Source of the DNA: Actinoalloteichus hymeniacidonis
GTDB taxonomy: Bacteria > Actinomycetota > Actinomycetes > Mycobacteriales > Pseudonocardiaceae
DNA length: 64,000 nt
Reading direction: 5' to 3'
NCBI RefSeq assembly: GCF_014203365.1
Contig: NZ_JACHIS010000001.1
Span: forward strand, 558,001-622,000
The translations under genes and the position numbers were made by a program. Within the stretch, counting starts at the first letter, position 1. Every line of letters begins with the position of its first letter. The notes beneath the pieces are model-generated. The model was given only the letters and a program-made list of their open reading frames with translations, had not been told where the DNA came from and did no database searches. Positions 24,983 to 33,900 of the stretch are shown here, one piece after another.

Positions 24983-26791
24983 ATGGCGGAGCGAACCGAG
25001 CCCGCGGAGACCGGGTCGACCGCCTGCGAGGCAACCACAGCCGGCTCGGCAGCGGATTCGGCGGCTTCCCCAGCGAAGTCGACCGGCACCCCGACCCGGC
25101 TGCTCGTCCTCTGGTGTCCGGACTGGCCGGTGGTGGCCGCCTGCGCCGATGCCGGACTGGAACCGGGGATTCCCGCTGCGGTCCTGGCCGCCAATCGGGT
25201 GGTCGCCTGCTCCACGGCGGCCAGGGCCGAGGGCGTCCGTCGGGGCGCCCGCAAACGCGACGCCCAATCACGGTGCCCCGGGCTCGCCGTGCTGCCTGCC
25301 GACCCGGCGCGGGACGCACGGCTCTTCGAGCCGGTCGCGGCTGCGGTAGAAGAACTGGTTGCCTCGGTGGAGATCGTGCGTCCAGGGGTGATCGCCGTTC
25401 CCGTGGCCGGGCCCGCGAGTTACTTCGGGGGCGAGGAGCAGATCGCCGAGCGGCTCATCGACATCGTCGCGGCTCGGGCCGGGGTGGAATGCCAGGTCGG
25501 GGTGGCGGACGGCTTGTTCGCCGCCATCCGAGCGGCCCGCCGGGGACAGCTGATTCCGTCGGGGGCCACCGCCGCCTTCCTGGCACCGTTGCCGGTCGAG
25601 GAATTGATCGACCCGGCCGAACGGAACGAGGAGCGGGAACGACTGGTCGACCTGCTACGCAGGCTCGGCCTGCGGACCCTGGGATCCTTCGCCGAGCTGA
25701 CCGCAGCCGAGGTCGCCTCCCGCTTCGGGTTCGACGTGATCACCGCGCATCGCTTGGCCAGGGGAGTCGAGGAACGCCCCCTCGCCCGGCGACGGGTGCC
25801 GATCGACTCGGCGGTCACCCAGGAGTTCGACCCGCCGGTGGAACGGGTGGACGCGGCGGCGTTCGCGGCCAGGGCCTTGGCCGAACGGCTGCACGCCGGT
25901 CTGGTCGATCGGGGGTTGGCGTGTGTCCGGCTGGGCATCGTCGCCCGGACCGAACACGGTCAGGAACTCACTCGAGTCTGGCGCTGCGCCGAACCGCTCA
26001 CCTCGACGGGCATCGCCGACCGGGTGCGTTGGCAGCTCGACGGCTGGCTTCGTCGCCCGGCAGACCGGGACCCGTCCCGAGGAAGCAGCCCTCGCCGAGC
26101 TCGGCGGGCAGCGAGCGGTGTGGGAGACGACACCGAGGCGCGACCGACCTCGGGGCTGATCCTGCTGCGGCTGGAGCCTGCGGAACTGGTCGGCTCCGGG
26201 AGTCTGCAACTCGACATGTTCAGCTCCCGGGATCGGGCGGGCACCGCCGCAGCCCAAGCGGGCCGGGCCCTGACCAGGGTGCAGGGCCTGCTCGGTCCCG
26301 ATGCGGTGCTGCTGCCAGTCCTCGGTGGCGGGCGGGGACCAAGGGAACGGGTCCGATTGGTGCCCTGGGGAGACGAACCCGCCCCCGGGCTCGATCCGGC
26401 TCAGGCCTGGCCGGGCAGGCTGCCGTCGCCGTCGCCGTCGTTGCTGCCGGACCCGCCGACCTCGGTGCGGTTGCTCGACGCGGCGAGCGAACCGGTCGGT
26501 GTCACCGGGCGCTACGTACTGACCGCCGCGCCCACCCAGCTGCTCATCGGCGACGGACCGCCGAACCGGGTGTCGTCCTGGGCCGGGCCATGGCCGGTGG
26601 AAGAACGGTGGTGGACGACCGCGTTCGACGATCCGTCCATGCCCTCGGTGGCGTCGACCACCGCAGGCGCCCGGCCCGAGGGAGCCCGCCGAGTCGCCCG
26701 ACTCCAGGTGGTCACCGCGACGACGGAGGGTGGCGGCGCCTACCTGCTGGCGAGGGAACACGGCGGTTGGTTCATCGAGGGAAGGTACTGA
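24983..26791 (+). CDS. imuB: ImuB: catalytically inactive Y-family polymerase, mutasome hub
   Basis: 602-residue DinB/UmuC-superfamily protein that links DnaE2 and ImuA to the sliding clamp. After a 45-residue low-complexity start, the palm begins LLVLWCPDWPVVAACADAGL, where active Y-family enzymes have DxDxFFA, so the first catalytic acid is lost. The second motif region (around SYFGGEEQIA) also lacks the SxDE pair. The helix-hairpin-helix (LLRRLGLRTLGSFAELTA) and little-finger regions follow. SLQLDMFSSRD near residue 410 fits the beta-clamp-binding motif QLxLF. ATG 24983 follows AAGGAGGA. dnaE2 starts 2 bp after the stop. All this matches ImuB as known from Caulobacter and Mycobacterium. 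Confidence 0.9.
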   Translation: MAERTEPAETGSTACEATTAGSAADSAASPAKSTGTPTRLLVLWCPDWPVVAACADAGLEPGIPAAVLAANRVVACSTAARAEGVRRGARKRDAQSRCPGLAVLPADPARDARLFEPVAAAVEELVASVEIVRPGVIAVPVAGPASYFGGEEQIAERLIDIVAARAGVECQVGVADGLFAAIRAARRGQLIPSGATAAFLAPLPVEELIDPAERNEERERLVDLLRRLGLRTLGSFAELTAAEVASRFGFDVITAHRLARGVEERPLARRRVPIDSAVTQEFDPPVERVDAAAFAARALAERLHAGLVDRGLACVRLGIVARTEHGQELTRVWRCAEPLTSTGIADRVRWQLDGWLRRPADRDPSRGSSPRRARRAASGVGDDTEARPTSGLILLRLEPAELVGSGSLQLDMFSSRDRAGTAAAQAGRALTRVQGLLGPDAVLLPVLGGGRGPRERVRLVPWGDEPAPGLDPAQAWPGRLPSPSPSLLPDPPTSVRLLDAASEPVGVTGRYVLTAAPTQLLIGDGPPNRVSSWAGPWPVEERWWTTAFDDPSMPSVASTTAGARPEGARRVARLQVVTATTEGGGAYLLAREHGGWFIEGRY

Positions 26792-26793
26792 TC

Positions 26794-29700
26794 ATGGCCT
26801 GGGGCAATCCGCCGATTCCCTGGTCCGAGCTGGAACGCAGGCTCACGGGCCGACCCGCCGCACAGCCCGAGCAACAACAGCAGGCGCAGCAACCCGATCA
26901 GCAGCAACCCGACCGGCAGCAACCCGATCAGCAACAGCCGGAGCGATCCCTCGGCCACCGTCGCCGCCGAAGGATGCTCGATGGCCTGCTGACCAGCGTC
27001 ATCGACGAACACCGGGATCGGGCCGCCGCCTCGGCTGCCGCTGCGGACCAGGTGCGGACAGGCGCGGAGCCGCCGTCCGAAGTGGCCTACGCCGAACTGC
27101 ACTGCCACTCCAACTTCAGCTTTCTCGACGGCGCAGCCCACCCCGAGGAGCTGGTGGCGGAGGCCGCCCGCCTCGGCGTGCGGACCTTGGCGCTGACCGA
27201 CCACGACGGGATGTACGGGGTGGTGCGGTTCGCCGAGGCCGCGGCCGAACACGGCGTCCGGACGGTCTTCGGCGCCGAATTGAGTCTGGAGCTACCCGGT
27301 TCGCAGAACGGGGTGGCCGATCCGGCGGGCACCCATCTGCTGGTGCTCGCCCGCGACCCGCAGGGCTACCACCTGTTGTGCCGGGCGATCAGCGAGGCGC
27401 AGCTGGCGGGCGGGGAGAAGGGGCGACCCAGCTATCGGCTCGACCGCCTGGCCGAGCATGCCGACGGACACTGGGTGATCCTCACCGGTTGCCGAAAGGG
27501 GGCGGTGCGCACGGCTTTGACCACGGGTGGCCCGCGCGCGGCTGCCGCCGAGCTACGCAGGCTGATCGAGTTGTTCGGCGCGGCGAACGTCGTGGTGGAA
27601 CTCGTCGACCAAGGTTTGCCCACCGACAGCGAGTTCAACGATGCGTTGGCCGCGTTGGCCGAGGAGTTCGGCCTCGCGGTGGTGGCGACCAACGCGGTGC
27701 ACTACACGGCGCCCGCCCGCCATCGGCTCGCCACGACGGTCGCCTCGGTCCGCGCGCGGCGCAGTCTGGACGAGATGGACGGCATGCTGCCCCCGGCAGG
27801 CGCCGCGCACCTGCGCTCCGGTGCGGAGATGGCGGCCCGATTCGCCCGGTATCCCGATGCCGTCGCCGGTGCCGCCCGGCTGGGCGAGCAGTGCGCCTTC
27901 GATCTGCGGCTCGTCGCGCCCACCCTGCCGCCCTTCGACGTCCCCGCCGGGCATACCGAGTCGAGCTACCTGCGTGAACTGGCGCTGCGCGGCGCGGCGA
28001 GTCGACACAGCTCCGAGCATCTGCCCACCGCGCTGCGGCAGATCGAGCACGAGCTCTCGGTGATCGATTCGCTCGGCTTCCCCGGTTATTTCCTGGTGGT
28101 GCACGACATCGTCCAGTTCTGCCGCCGGTCGGACATCCTCTGTCAGGGACGGGGCTCGGCCGCGAACTCCGCGGTCTGCTTCGCCCTGGGCGTCACCAAC
28201 GTCGACGCCGTCCGATTCGGACTGCTCTTCGAACGGTTCCTGGCCCCGGAACGGGATGGCCCGCCCGACATCGACCTCGACATCGAATCGGACCGTCGCG
28301 AGGAGGTGATCCAGTACGTCTATCGACGACACGGCCGTGATCACGCCGCTCAGGTGGCCAACGTCATCACCTATCGGGCGCGGTCGGCGGTGCGGGACGT
28401 CGCGCGGGCCCTGGGTTTCTCCCCGGGGCAACAGGACGCCTGGAGCAGCCAGATCGAACGCTGGGGGCCGCTGAGCGGGACCATCGACGACACCGACATC
28501 CCCGGACCGGTGGTGGAGTTGGCAGGCCAGTTGGAGGGCTTCCCGAGGCATCTGGGCATCCATTCCGGCGGCATGGTGATCTGCGACCAGCCGGTCAGCG
28601 AGATCTGTCCGGTGGAATGGGCGCGGATGCCGGGACGCTCGGTCCTGCAATGGGACAAGGACGATTGCGCCTCGATCAACCTGGTCAAATTCGATCTGTT
28701 GGGCCTCGGGATGCTCTCCGCCCTGCATTACATGATCGACCTGGTCGCCGAGCATCACGGCCGAACCATCGACCTCGGCGGACTCGACCTGACCGACGGT
28801 CGGGTCTACGAGATGGTGCGTCGCGCCGACACCGTCGGGGTCTTCCAAGTCGAGAGCCGAGCCCAGATGTCGACCTCGCCTCGGTTGCGGCCCAGGGAGT
28901 TCTACGACCTGGTCGTCCAGGTCGCCCTGATCCGGCCGGGTCCGATCCAGGGCGGCTCGGTGCATCCCTACATCCGGCGGCGCAACGGGCTGGAGGAGTG
29001 GGACTACGAACATCCTCGGCTGAAGCCCGCCCTGCAACGGACCCTGGGCGTCCCACTGTTTCAGGAACAGATGATGCAGATCGCCGTGGACGTGGCCGAT
29101 TTCTCCGCCTCGGAGGCCGACGAGCTGCGCAGGGCGATGAGCTCCAAGCGGTCCACCCAGCGGATGGAACGGCTGCGCGGCAGGCTTTTCGCGGGCATGC
29201 AGGCCAATGGGATCACCGGCGAGCTCGCGGAGCAGATCTATCGGCGGCTGCTGGCTTTCGCGGATTTCGGTTTCCCGGAGAGTCACGCGTTGAGCTTCGC
29301 GTTGCTGGTCTTCGCCAGTGCCTGGTTCAAGCTGTACTACCCGGCGGCGTTCTGCGCCGCGCTGCTGCGGGCCCAACCGATGGGTTTCTACTCGCCGCAG
29401 TCGTTGATCGCCGACGCCAGGCGGCACGGCGTCCGAGTCCTGCGCCCCGACCTCAACGCGAGCCTGCCGTACGCCACTCTGGAACGGCCTGCCGGTGCCG
29501 ATTCGACCGTACCGCCCGCGATCCGACTGGGGCTGGGCGGTGTTCGCACCATCGGCGCCGACCGGGCCGAGGCGATGCACGCCGATCGTCTAGCCAACGG
29601 CCCCTACCTCGATCTGGCCGACCTGGCGCGACGGCAGCGACTCACCGTGGCCCAGCTGGAGGCCTTGGCCACGGCGGGCGCCTTCGATTGTCTCGGCCTG

Positions 29701-30216
29701 AGCCGGAGAGCCGCCCTGTGGCAGGCAGGCGCGGTCGCAGGGGAGCAGGCGGGCAAACTGCCCGGGCTCTCCACGGTGGATCAGACACCGATGCTGCCGG
29801 GGATGGACGCGGTCGAGACGGCGGCTGCCGATGTCTGGGCCACCGGGGTCTCGCCGGAGAGCTATCCGACCGAATTCATCAGGGACCGACTGGAACGGTT
29901 GGGGGCCCTGACCACGGAGCGGCTGAAGAGTGTGGAGTCGGGCCGACGGGTGTTGATCGGCGGAGCGGTGACTCACCGGCAACGGCCCGCCACCGCAGGC
30001 GGGGTCACCTTCCTCAACATCGAGGACGAGACCGGCATGGTCAACGTGGTCTGCACCCCGACCCTGTGGGCCCGGTATCGCCGAGTGGCGCGCAACAGCT
30101 CCGCGTTGTTGGTGCGGGGGATCGTGGAACGACACGGCACGGTGGTGACGCTGAAGGCCGACCGATTGACGGACCTGCCGATGCGAATCTCCGGGCGATC
30201 CAGGGATTTTCGCTGA
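26794..30216 (+). CDS. dnaE2: Error-prone DNA polymerase DnaE2 (C-family)
   Basis: Translesion C-family polymerase, 1140 residues. The start MAWGNPPIPWSELERRLTGR is typical. It is followed by an unusual Gln/Pro/Asp repeat (PDQQQPDRQQ type, residues 26-53). The PHP domain begins VAYAELHCHSNFSFLDGA with TDHDGMYGV. The palm carries DGPPDIDLDIESDRREEV (two catalytic Asp) and INLVKFDLLGLGML (third). The helix-hairpin-helix region SLIADARRHGVRVLRPDLNA and the OB domain (GGVTFLNIEDETGMVNVV) follow. The C-terminus is shorter than in replicative DnaE1 and lacks a clear clamp motif, which explains the need for ImuB. Starts 2 bp after imuB, so it is co-translated and SOS-driven. Confidence 0.96.
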   Translation: MAWGNPPIPWSELERRLTGRPAAQPEQQQQAQQPDQQQPDRQQPDQQQPERSLGHRRRRRMLDGLLTSVIDEHRDRAAASAAAADQVRTGAEPPSEVAYAELHCHSNFSFLDGAAHPEELVAEAARLGVRTLALTDHDGMYGVVRFAEAAAEHGVRTVFGAELSLELPGSQNGVADPAGTHLLVLARDPQGYHLLCRAISEAQLAGGEKGRPSYRLDRLAEHADGHWVILTGCRKGAVRTALTTGGPRAAAAELRRLIELFGAANVVVELVDQGLPTDSEFNDALAALAEEFGLAVVATNAVHYTAPARHRLATTVASVRARRSLDEMDGMLPPAGAAHLRSGAEMAARFARYPDAVAGAARLGEQCAFDLRLVAPTLPPFDVPAGHTESSYLRELALRGAASRHSSEHLPTALRQIEHELSVIDSLGFPGYFLVVHDIVQFCRRSDILCQGRGSAANSAVCFALGVTNVDAVRFGLLFERFLAPERDGPPDIDLDIESDRREEVIQYVYRRHGRDHAAQVANVITYRARSAVRDVARALGFSPGQQDAWSSQIERWGPLSGTIDDTDIPGPVVELAGQLEGFPRHLGIHSGGMVICDQPVSEICPVEWARMPGRSVLQWDKDDCASINLVKFDLLGLGMLSALHYMIDLVAEHHGRTIDLGGLDLTDGRVYEMVRRADTVGVFQVESRAQMSTSPRLRPREFYDLVVQVALIRPGPIQGGSVHPYIRRRNGLEEWDYEHPRLKPALQRTLGVPLFQEQMMQIAVDVADFSASEADELRRAMSSKRSTQRMERLRGRLFAGMQANGITGELAEQIYRRLLAFADFGFPESHALSFALLVFASAWFKLYYPAAFCAALLRAQPMGFYSPQSLIADARRHGVRVLRPDLNASLPYATLERPAGADSTVPPAIRLGLGGVRTIGADRAEAMHADRLANGPYLDLADLARRQRLTVAQLEALATAGAFDCLGLSRRAALWQAGAVAGEQAGKLPGLSTVDQTPMLPGMDAVETAAADVWATGVSPESYPTEFIRDRLERLGALTTERLKSVESGRRVLIGGAVTHRQRPATAGGVTFLNIEDETGMVNVVCTPTLWARYRRVARNSSALLVRGIVERHGTVVTLKADRLTDLPMRISGRSRDFR

Positions 30217-30260
30217 TATCCGCCGTCGGAGGCCTGCTCGGTCGCGGAGTCCTCGCCGGC

Positions 30261-30266
30261 TAGGGT
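30261..30266 (+). promoter_or_regulatory. Leaderless -10 box of the pentapeptide-repeat gene
   Basis: TAGGGT, six bases, then GTG 30273. It gives the gene its own promoter separate from the SOS operon 56 bp upstream. Confidence 0.6.
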
Positions 30267-30272
30267 GCGGCG

Positions 30273-30875
30273 GTGGAAATAGCTGAGCAGCTCATCGGGG
30301 AGGACTTCAATGACGCGGTGCTGGCCCGCGTCGAATGGCGGGGGAACAGCCTGAGCGGCTGCGATTTCACCGACGCCGACCTGACCGGAATGCGGACCCA
30401 CAACGTCACGTTCACCGATTGCGATTTCACCGGTGCCGATCTCGGCGGTTCCCAGCACACCGCGACCGCTTTCCGCTCCTGCACCTTCGAGCGGGCCACC
30501 CTGACGAACTCGGTCTTCGACGGCTGCACCCTGATCGGCTCGAAGTTCTTCCAGACCAGGTTGCGGTCCTGGAAGGTCACCGAAACCGATCTGACGCTCG
30601 TCTCGCTGCCCGGCGCCAACCTGCAGGGGCTTGACCTCTCGGGCCTACGGATGCGAGAGGCCGACCTGTTCGAGGCGGACCTGCGCCGTGCCGATCTACG
30701 CAACACCGACCTGACCGGCGCACGGCTGGCGGACGCCAACCTGGAGGAGGCGGATCTGCGGGGCGCCCGCATCGACGCCACCGCCCTGCGACAGGCCAGA
30801 TTGTGGGGCGCCAGGGCCGATCTGTCGATCGCCATGATCTTCGCGGCGGCCCATGGCCTGGTGGTCGACGAGTAG
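30273..30875 (+). CDS. Pentapeptide-repeat protein (MfpA/Qnr-like fold)
   Basis: 200-residue protein built of A(D/N)LXX repeats, predicted to form a right-handed quadrilateral beta-helix that mimics B-form DNA. Repeats are clear in two blocks: CDFTDADLTG, CDFTGADLGG and CTFERATLTN in the first half, and ADLFEADLRRADLRNTDLTG, ADANLEEADLRGARIDATAL in the second. No signal peptide or enzyme domain. Members such as MfpA and Qnr protect DNA gyrase from quinolones. A gyrase-related role is possible but not shown, as most pentapeptide proteins have no known function. It sits directly after the mutasome, which may be coincidence. Confidence 0.85.
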   Translation: MEIAEQLIGEDFNDAVLARVEWRGNSLSGCDFTDADLTGMRTHNVTFTDCDFTGADLGGSQHTATAFRSCTFERATLTNSVFDGCTLIGSKFFQTRLRSWKVTETDLTLVSLPGANLQGLDLSGLRMREADLFEADLRRADLRNTDLTGARLADANLEEADLRGARIDATALRQARLWGARADLSIAMIFAAAHGLVVDE

Positions 30876-30900
30876 TACCCGACCCAGCACCGCGAATCAT

Positions 30901-30947
30901 CCGGGTTGGTCCCTCGGAACCGAGCAGGCTCCGAGGGACCAACCCGG
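30901..30947. terminator. Perfect 18-bp bidirectional terminator
   Basis: Arms 30901-30918 (CCGGGTTGGTCC...) and 30930-30947 are exact reverse complements over 18 bp with an 11-nt loop. It lies between two convergent genes (pentapeptide repeat and TNT protein). Confidence 0.9.
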
Positions 30948-30952
30948 GTGGG

Positions 30953-33900
30953 TCATTCCATACCGGGCGGCTCGACGTCGGTCACCTCGGCCAGCGCGCT
31001 GTCCTCGATCAGATCGTTGATCGAACGGGGCAGCACATAGGAGACGCCGCCGCCGGGCTGCTCGAACCACGGCACCGCGATGCCGGTGAGCACCTGAAGC
31101 GGCCGCAGCAACCGGTAGGTGTGGTAGCTGCGCTTGATCCACTGCGGTGGCAGCGACCGGCGGCTGTAGGGCGTGCCCGCCGCGTAGGTGACGTTGCCGG
31201 TGGGCTCGCCGAAGCGGTCCACCTCGGTGCCCGCCTGCAGCATGACCAGTCGGCGTTCCCGGAACAGCGTGAGCGGTGGCTCGCCCGCCAACGGACGCAC
31301 CATGCTCTGCTGCTCGGTGGCCTGCTGTGGTCGGGCCGGGGCAGCCTGCTGCCGACCGGCCTGCTGCTGGCCGCTGCTCTGCCGTCGAGCCGAGGTGCCC
31401 AGATCAGGGGCGAGCTCGTAGTTCTCCGGCGCGGCCTGGGGTTCTGGGGCCGCTCGCCTGCCGCCTGCCGCCCTCGGCTCGTAGTCCTCCCCACGATGGT
31501 TCTCGTAGTCCCCGGACTGACTCTCGTAGCCGGTGCCCGCCCGGCTCTCGAAATCGGTGGCGCCGCGCCTGCCCGCCGGTCGGGCCGGTACCTCGGGCTC
31601 GGCCTGCGGCTCCGGGTCGTCGTCGTACCGGCCATCGGCGAGCTGGTCCTGGTACCGGTCGTCCTGATACCGGCCTTCCTGGTACTGCCCATCGTCGTAG
31701 GTGTCGCCCTGGTACCGGTCCCGATCGTATTGCTGATCGAGGCCGGTCGAGTTCACACCTGCGGGCTCGGTGCCCACCACGTCATCGCGGTAGGTGTCGC
31801 CACCGAACGAGCCGCCGTAGCCGCCGCTGGACTGGTACTCGTCGTCGCGGTACCGCTCCTGCTGATCGGGACCGGAATGGTAGGACTCCGGCTGGTAGGA
31901 CTCGGTCTCGGTGAAACCGCGCTCCTCGACCCGGTCGTCGAGCTCGTCGCCGACCTCGACCGCGCTCATGCGGTGGGTGTCGTAATCGCGACCCGAGGAG
32001 TCCGATCCGCCCGAGTAGTCGGTAGCCGTACCGGCGTGGTCGGATGCGCCCTGCCTGGCGTACTCGACCTCCGGCCTGCGGTGATCGATCACGCTCGGCC
32101 GCGAGAAGTCGGTGGCCGATCTGCGACCGAACTCCGACTCGTCCTGGCCTGCGTACTCCGCGTCCGACCTGCGTGCGTGGTCGATCTGGTCCGGCCGTGA
32201 CCGGTCCGAGGTCGGCTGCCTGCTGCCTGCGACGTCGTCGCCGTAGCGCCCCGAGGACGGCAGCGAGTAGCCGGTCGCATCGGCGGAATCGACCCGATCG
32301 GCCTCGGCGCCCGCATCGACGGCGAGTTCCTGTTCGTAGGACTCGTAGTCGCTCGGCTGTTCCGCCGCCCGCCTGCGAGCGGCTCGACCCGGCGACCGAG
32401 TCGGGGCGGCGGCAGCGGGTTCCGACTCGTAGGACTGCCTGCCGTCGTAGCTGCCGGTCGCCACCTCGGTGTCGTAGCGCACCTCGGCGGCGGACTCGTG
32501 CTGTGCCGGTTCGTACTGTGCCTGCTCGTACTGCGCCGCAGGCTCGTACGACGTCGCCGCCGGTTCCGGTTCGGCCGGAGTGTCGAGCGCCGTCGGGGCC
32601 TCGAAGCCGACGGATTCCCCGGTGTAGCCCCGGGTCTCCTCCTCGGAGTACGGCCGGGACGGCGGGAGGACCAGTCCGCCGTTGCGGAAGAGGTCGGCCA
32701 CCTCGTCCTCGTTCATCGCCCTGGGCGGACGGATGACCGAGGCGCTCGCGACCGGCTCCGGCTCCTGGTAGGCGGGCTCGTCCTCGATTGCGAGTTCGTC
32801 CTCCGCCACGGGGTGCTCCGTGAAGGCGGGCTCGGCCACCTCCGAGCGGACGCCCATCGGCGCCGGTGCCACCGCATTCTCGCCCGAGGTGTAGGAGCCC
32901 TCCGAGGGATGCATCATCAGCAGCGCACCCAGCAGGTAGGCGCACGCCTGATTGGACTGGTCGAAGCGGATCTCGTCGTAGCGTTCGCCGTGCTCGGACC
33001 AGAACACCGACCAGGTCCGGCCTTCGCGCAGCAGACACCACACGTCGTCCTCGGTGCCGCCGATCCGGTAGGCGGACTCGGCGACCTCGAGATCGGCGAG
33101 CCGGTCGCGAAGCTGATCGAGGCTGGCCTGATCGACCTCCTCGGTGGCCTCCGCGACGTCGTCGAGATCGGCAGCCGACTGCTCGGCGGCGTAGTCGTCG
33201 AAGTCGTCGGCCGGCCCGATGTTCGACGCGACGTCCGCCGGGTTCGCATCGGCGCGCTGATAGTCGGCGTACTGGCCTGCGGCGCCGCGATCCCGACGGT
33301 CGAGGTCCTCGTGGGCCTGCGGCTGCTCCTGACGCGCGAAATCGTCGCGGGGGTAAGCGTCCTCGGCGGCCAGGAAACCGTGCGGATCGGCGCCGAGGCC
33401 GTGCTGCTCGGTGCCCGCGTCCTCCTGGTAACCGGGCTGTTCGCCGTAGCCCTCGTCGTAGTACTGACCGGCTGCCTGGTCGGAGTGCTCCGGCCGATCG
33501 GCGCCCGTGTTCTGCTCGCCGTGGCCACGCGGATCCCCGTGCCGAGGATCGTCCCCACGCCGGTCGCGCTCGTGGGACTGGATCGGTTCCTGCGCCGCAG
33601 GCTCATCGGCGGGAATCGCGGCGGGCAGGATGCCCGTCACATCGTTGGCGAGCGAGTCGTAGGGGTCGTCGTGTTGCTCGGCGGGGTAGTTGGCGGCCTG
33701 TTCGGCCGCAGCGGCCTGGCGGGCCTGTTCGCTATGCCGTTCGTCCCGAGGGTCCGGGAGCACCTCGTACAGCAGCTCGGTGGCTGCGTCGCGGGTCTCC
33801 TGATGGACGCTGGGCAGCCGGAATTCCTGGTCTCTGATGTGCTCGACCAGTTCGGGCAGCGGCGGAACGCCGTGCCGGGCCAGGTGATAGCCGACCGCGG

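Noticed and set aside
24898-30216. A single open frame of 1772 codons reading into dnaE2
   Set aside because: The part before 26794 is imuB in another frame; the true DnaE2 start is ATG 26794 by homology (MAWGNPP) and by the 2-bp spacing to imuB.
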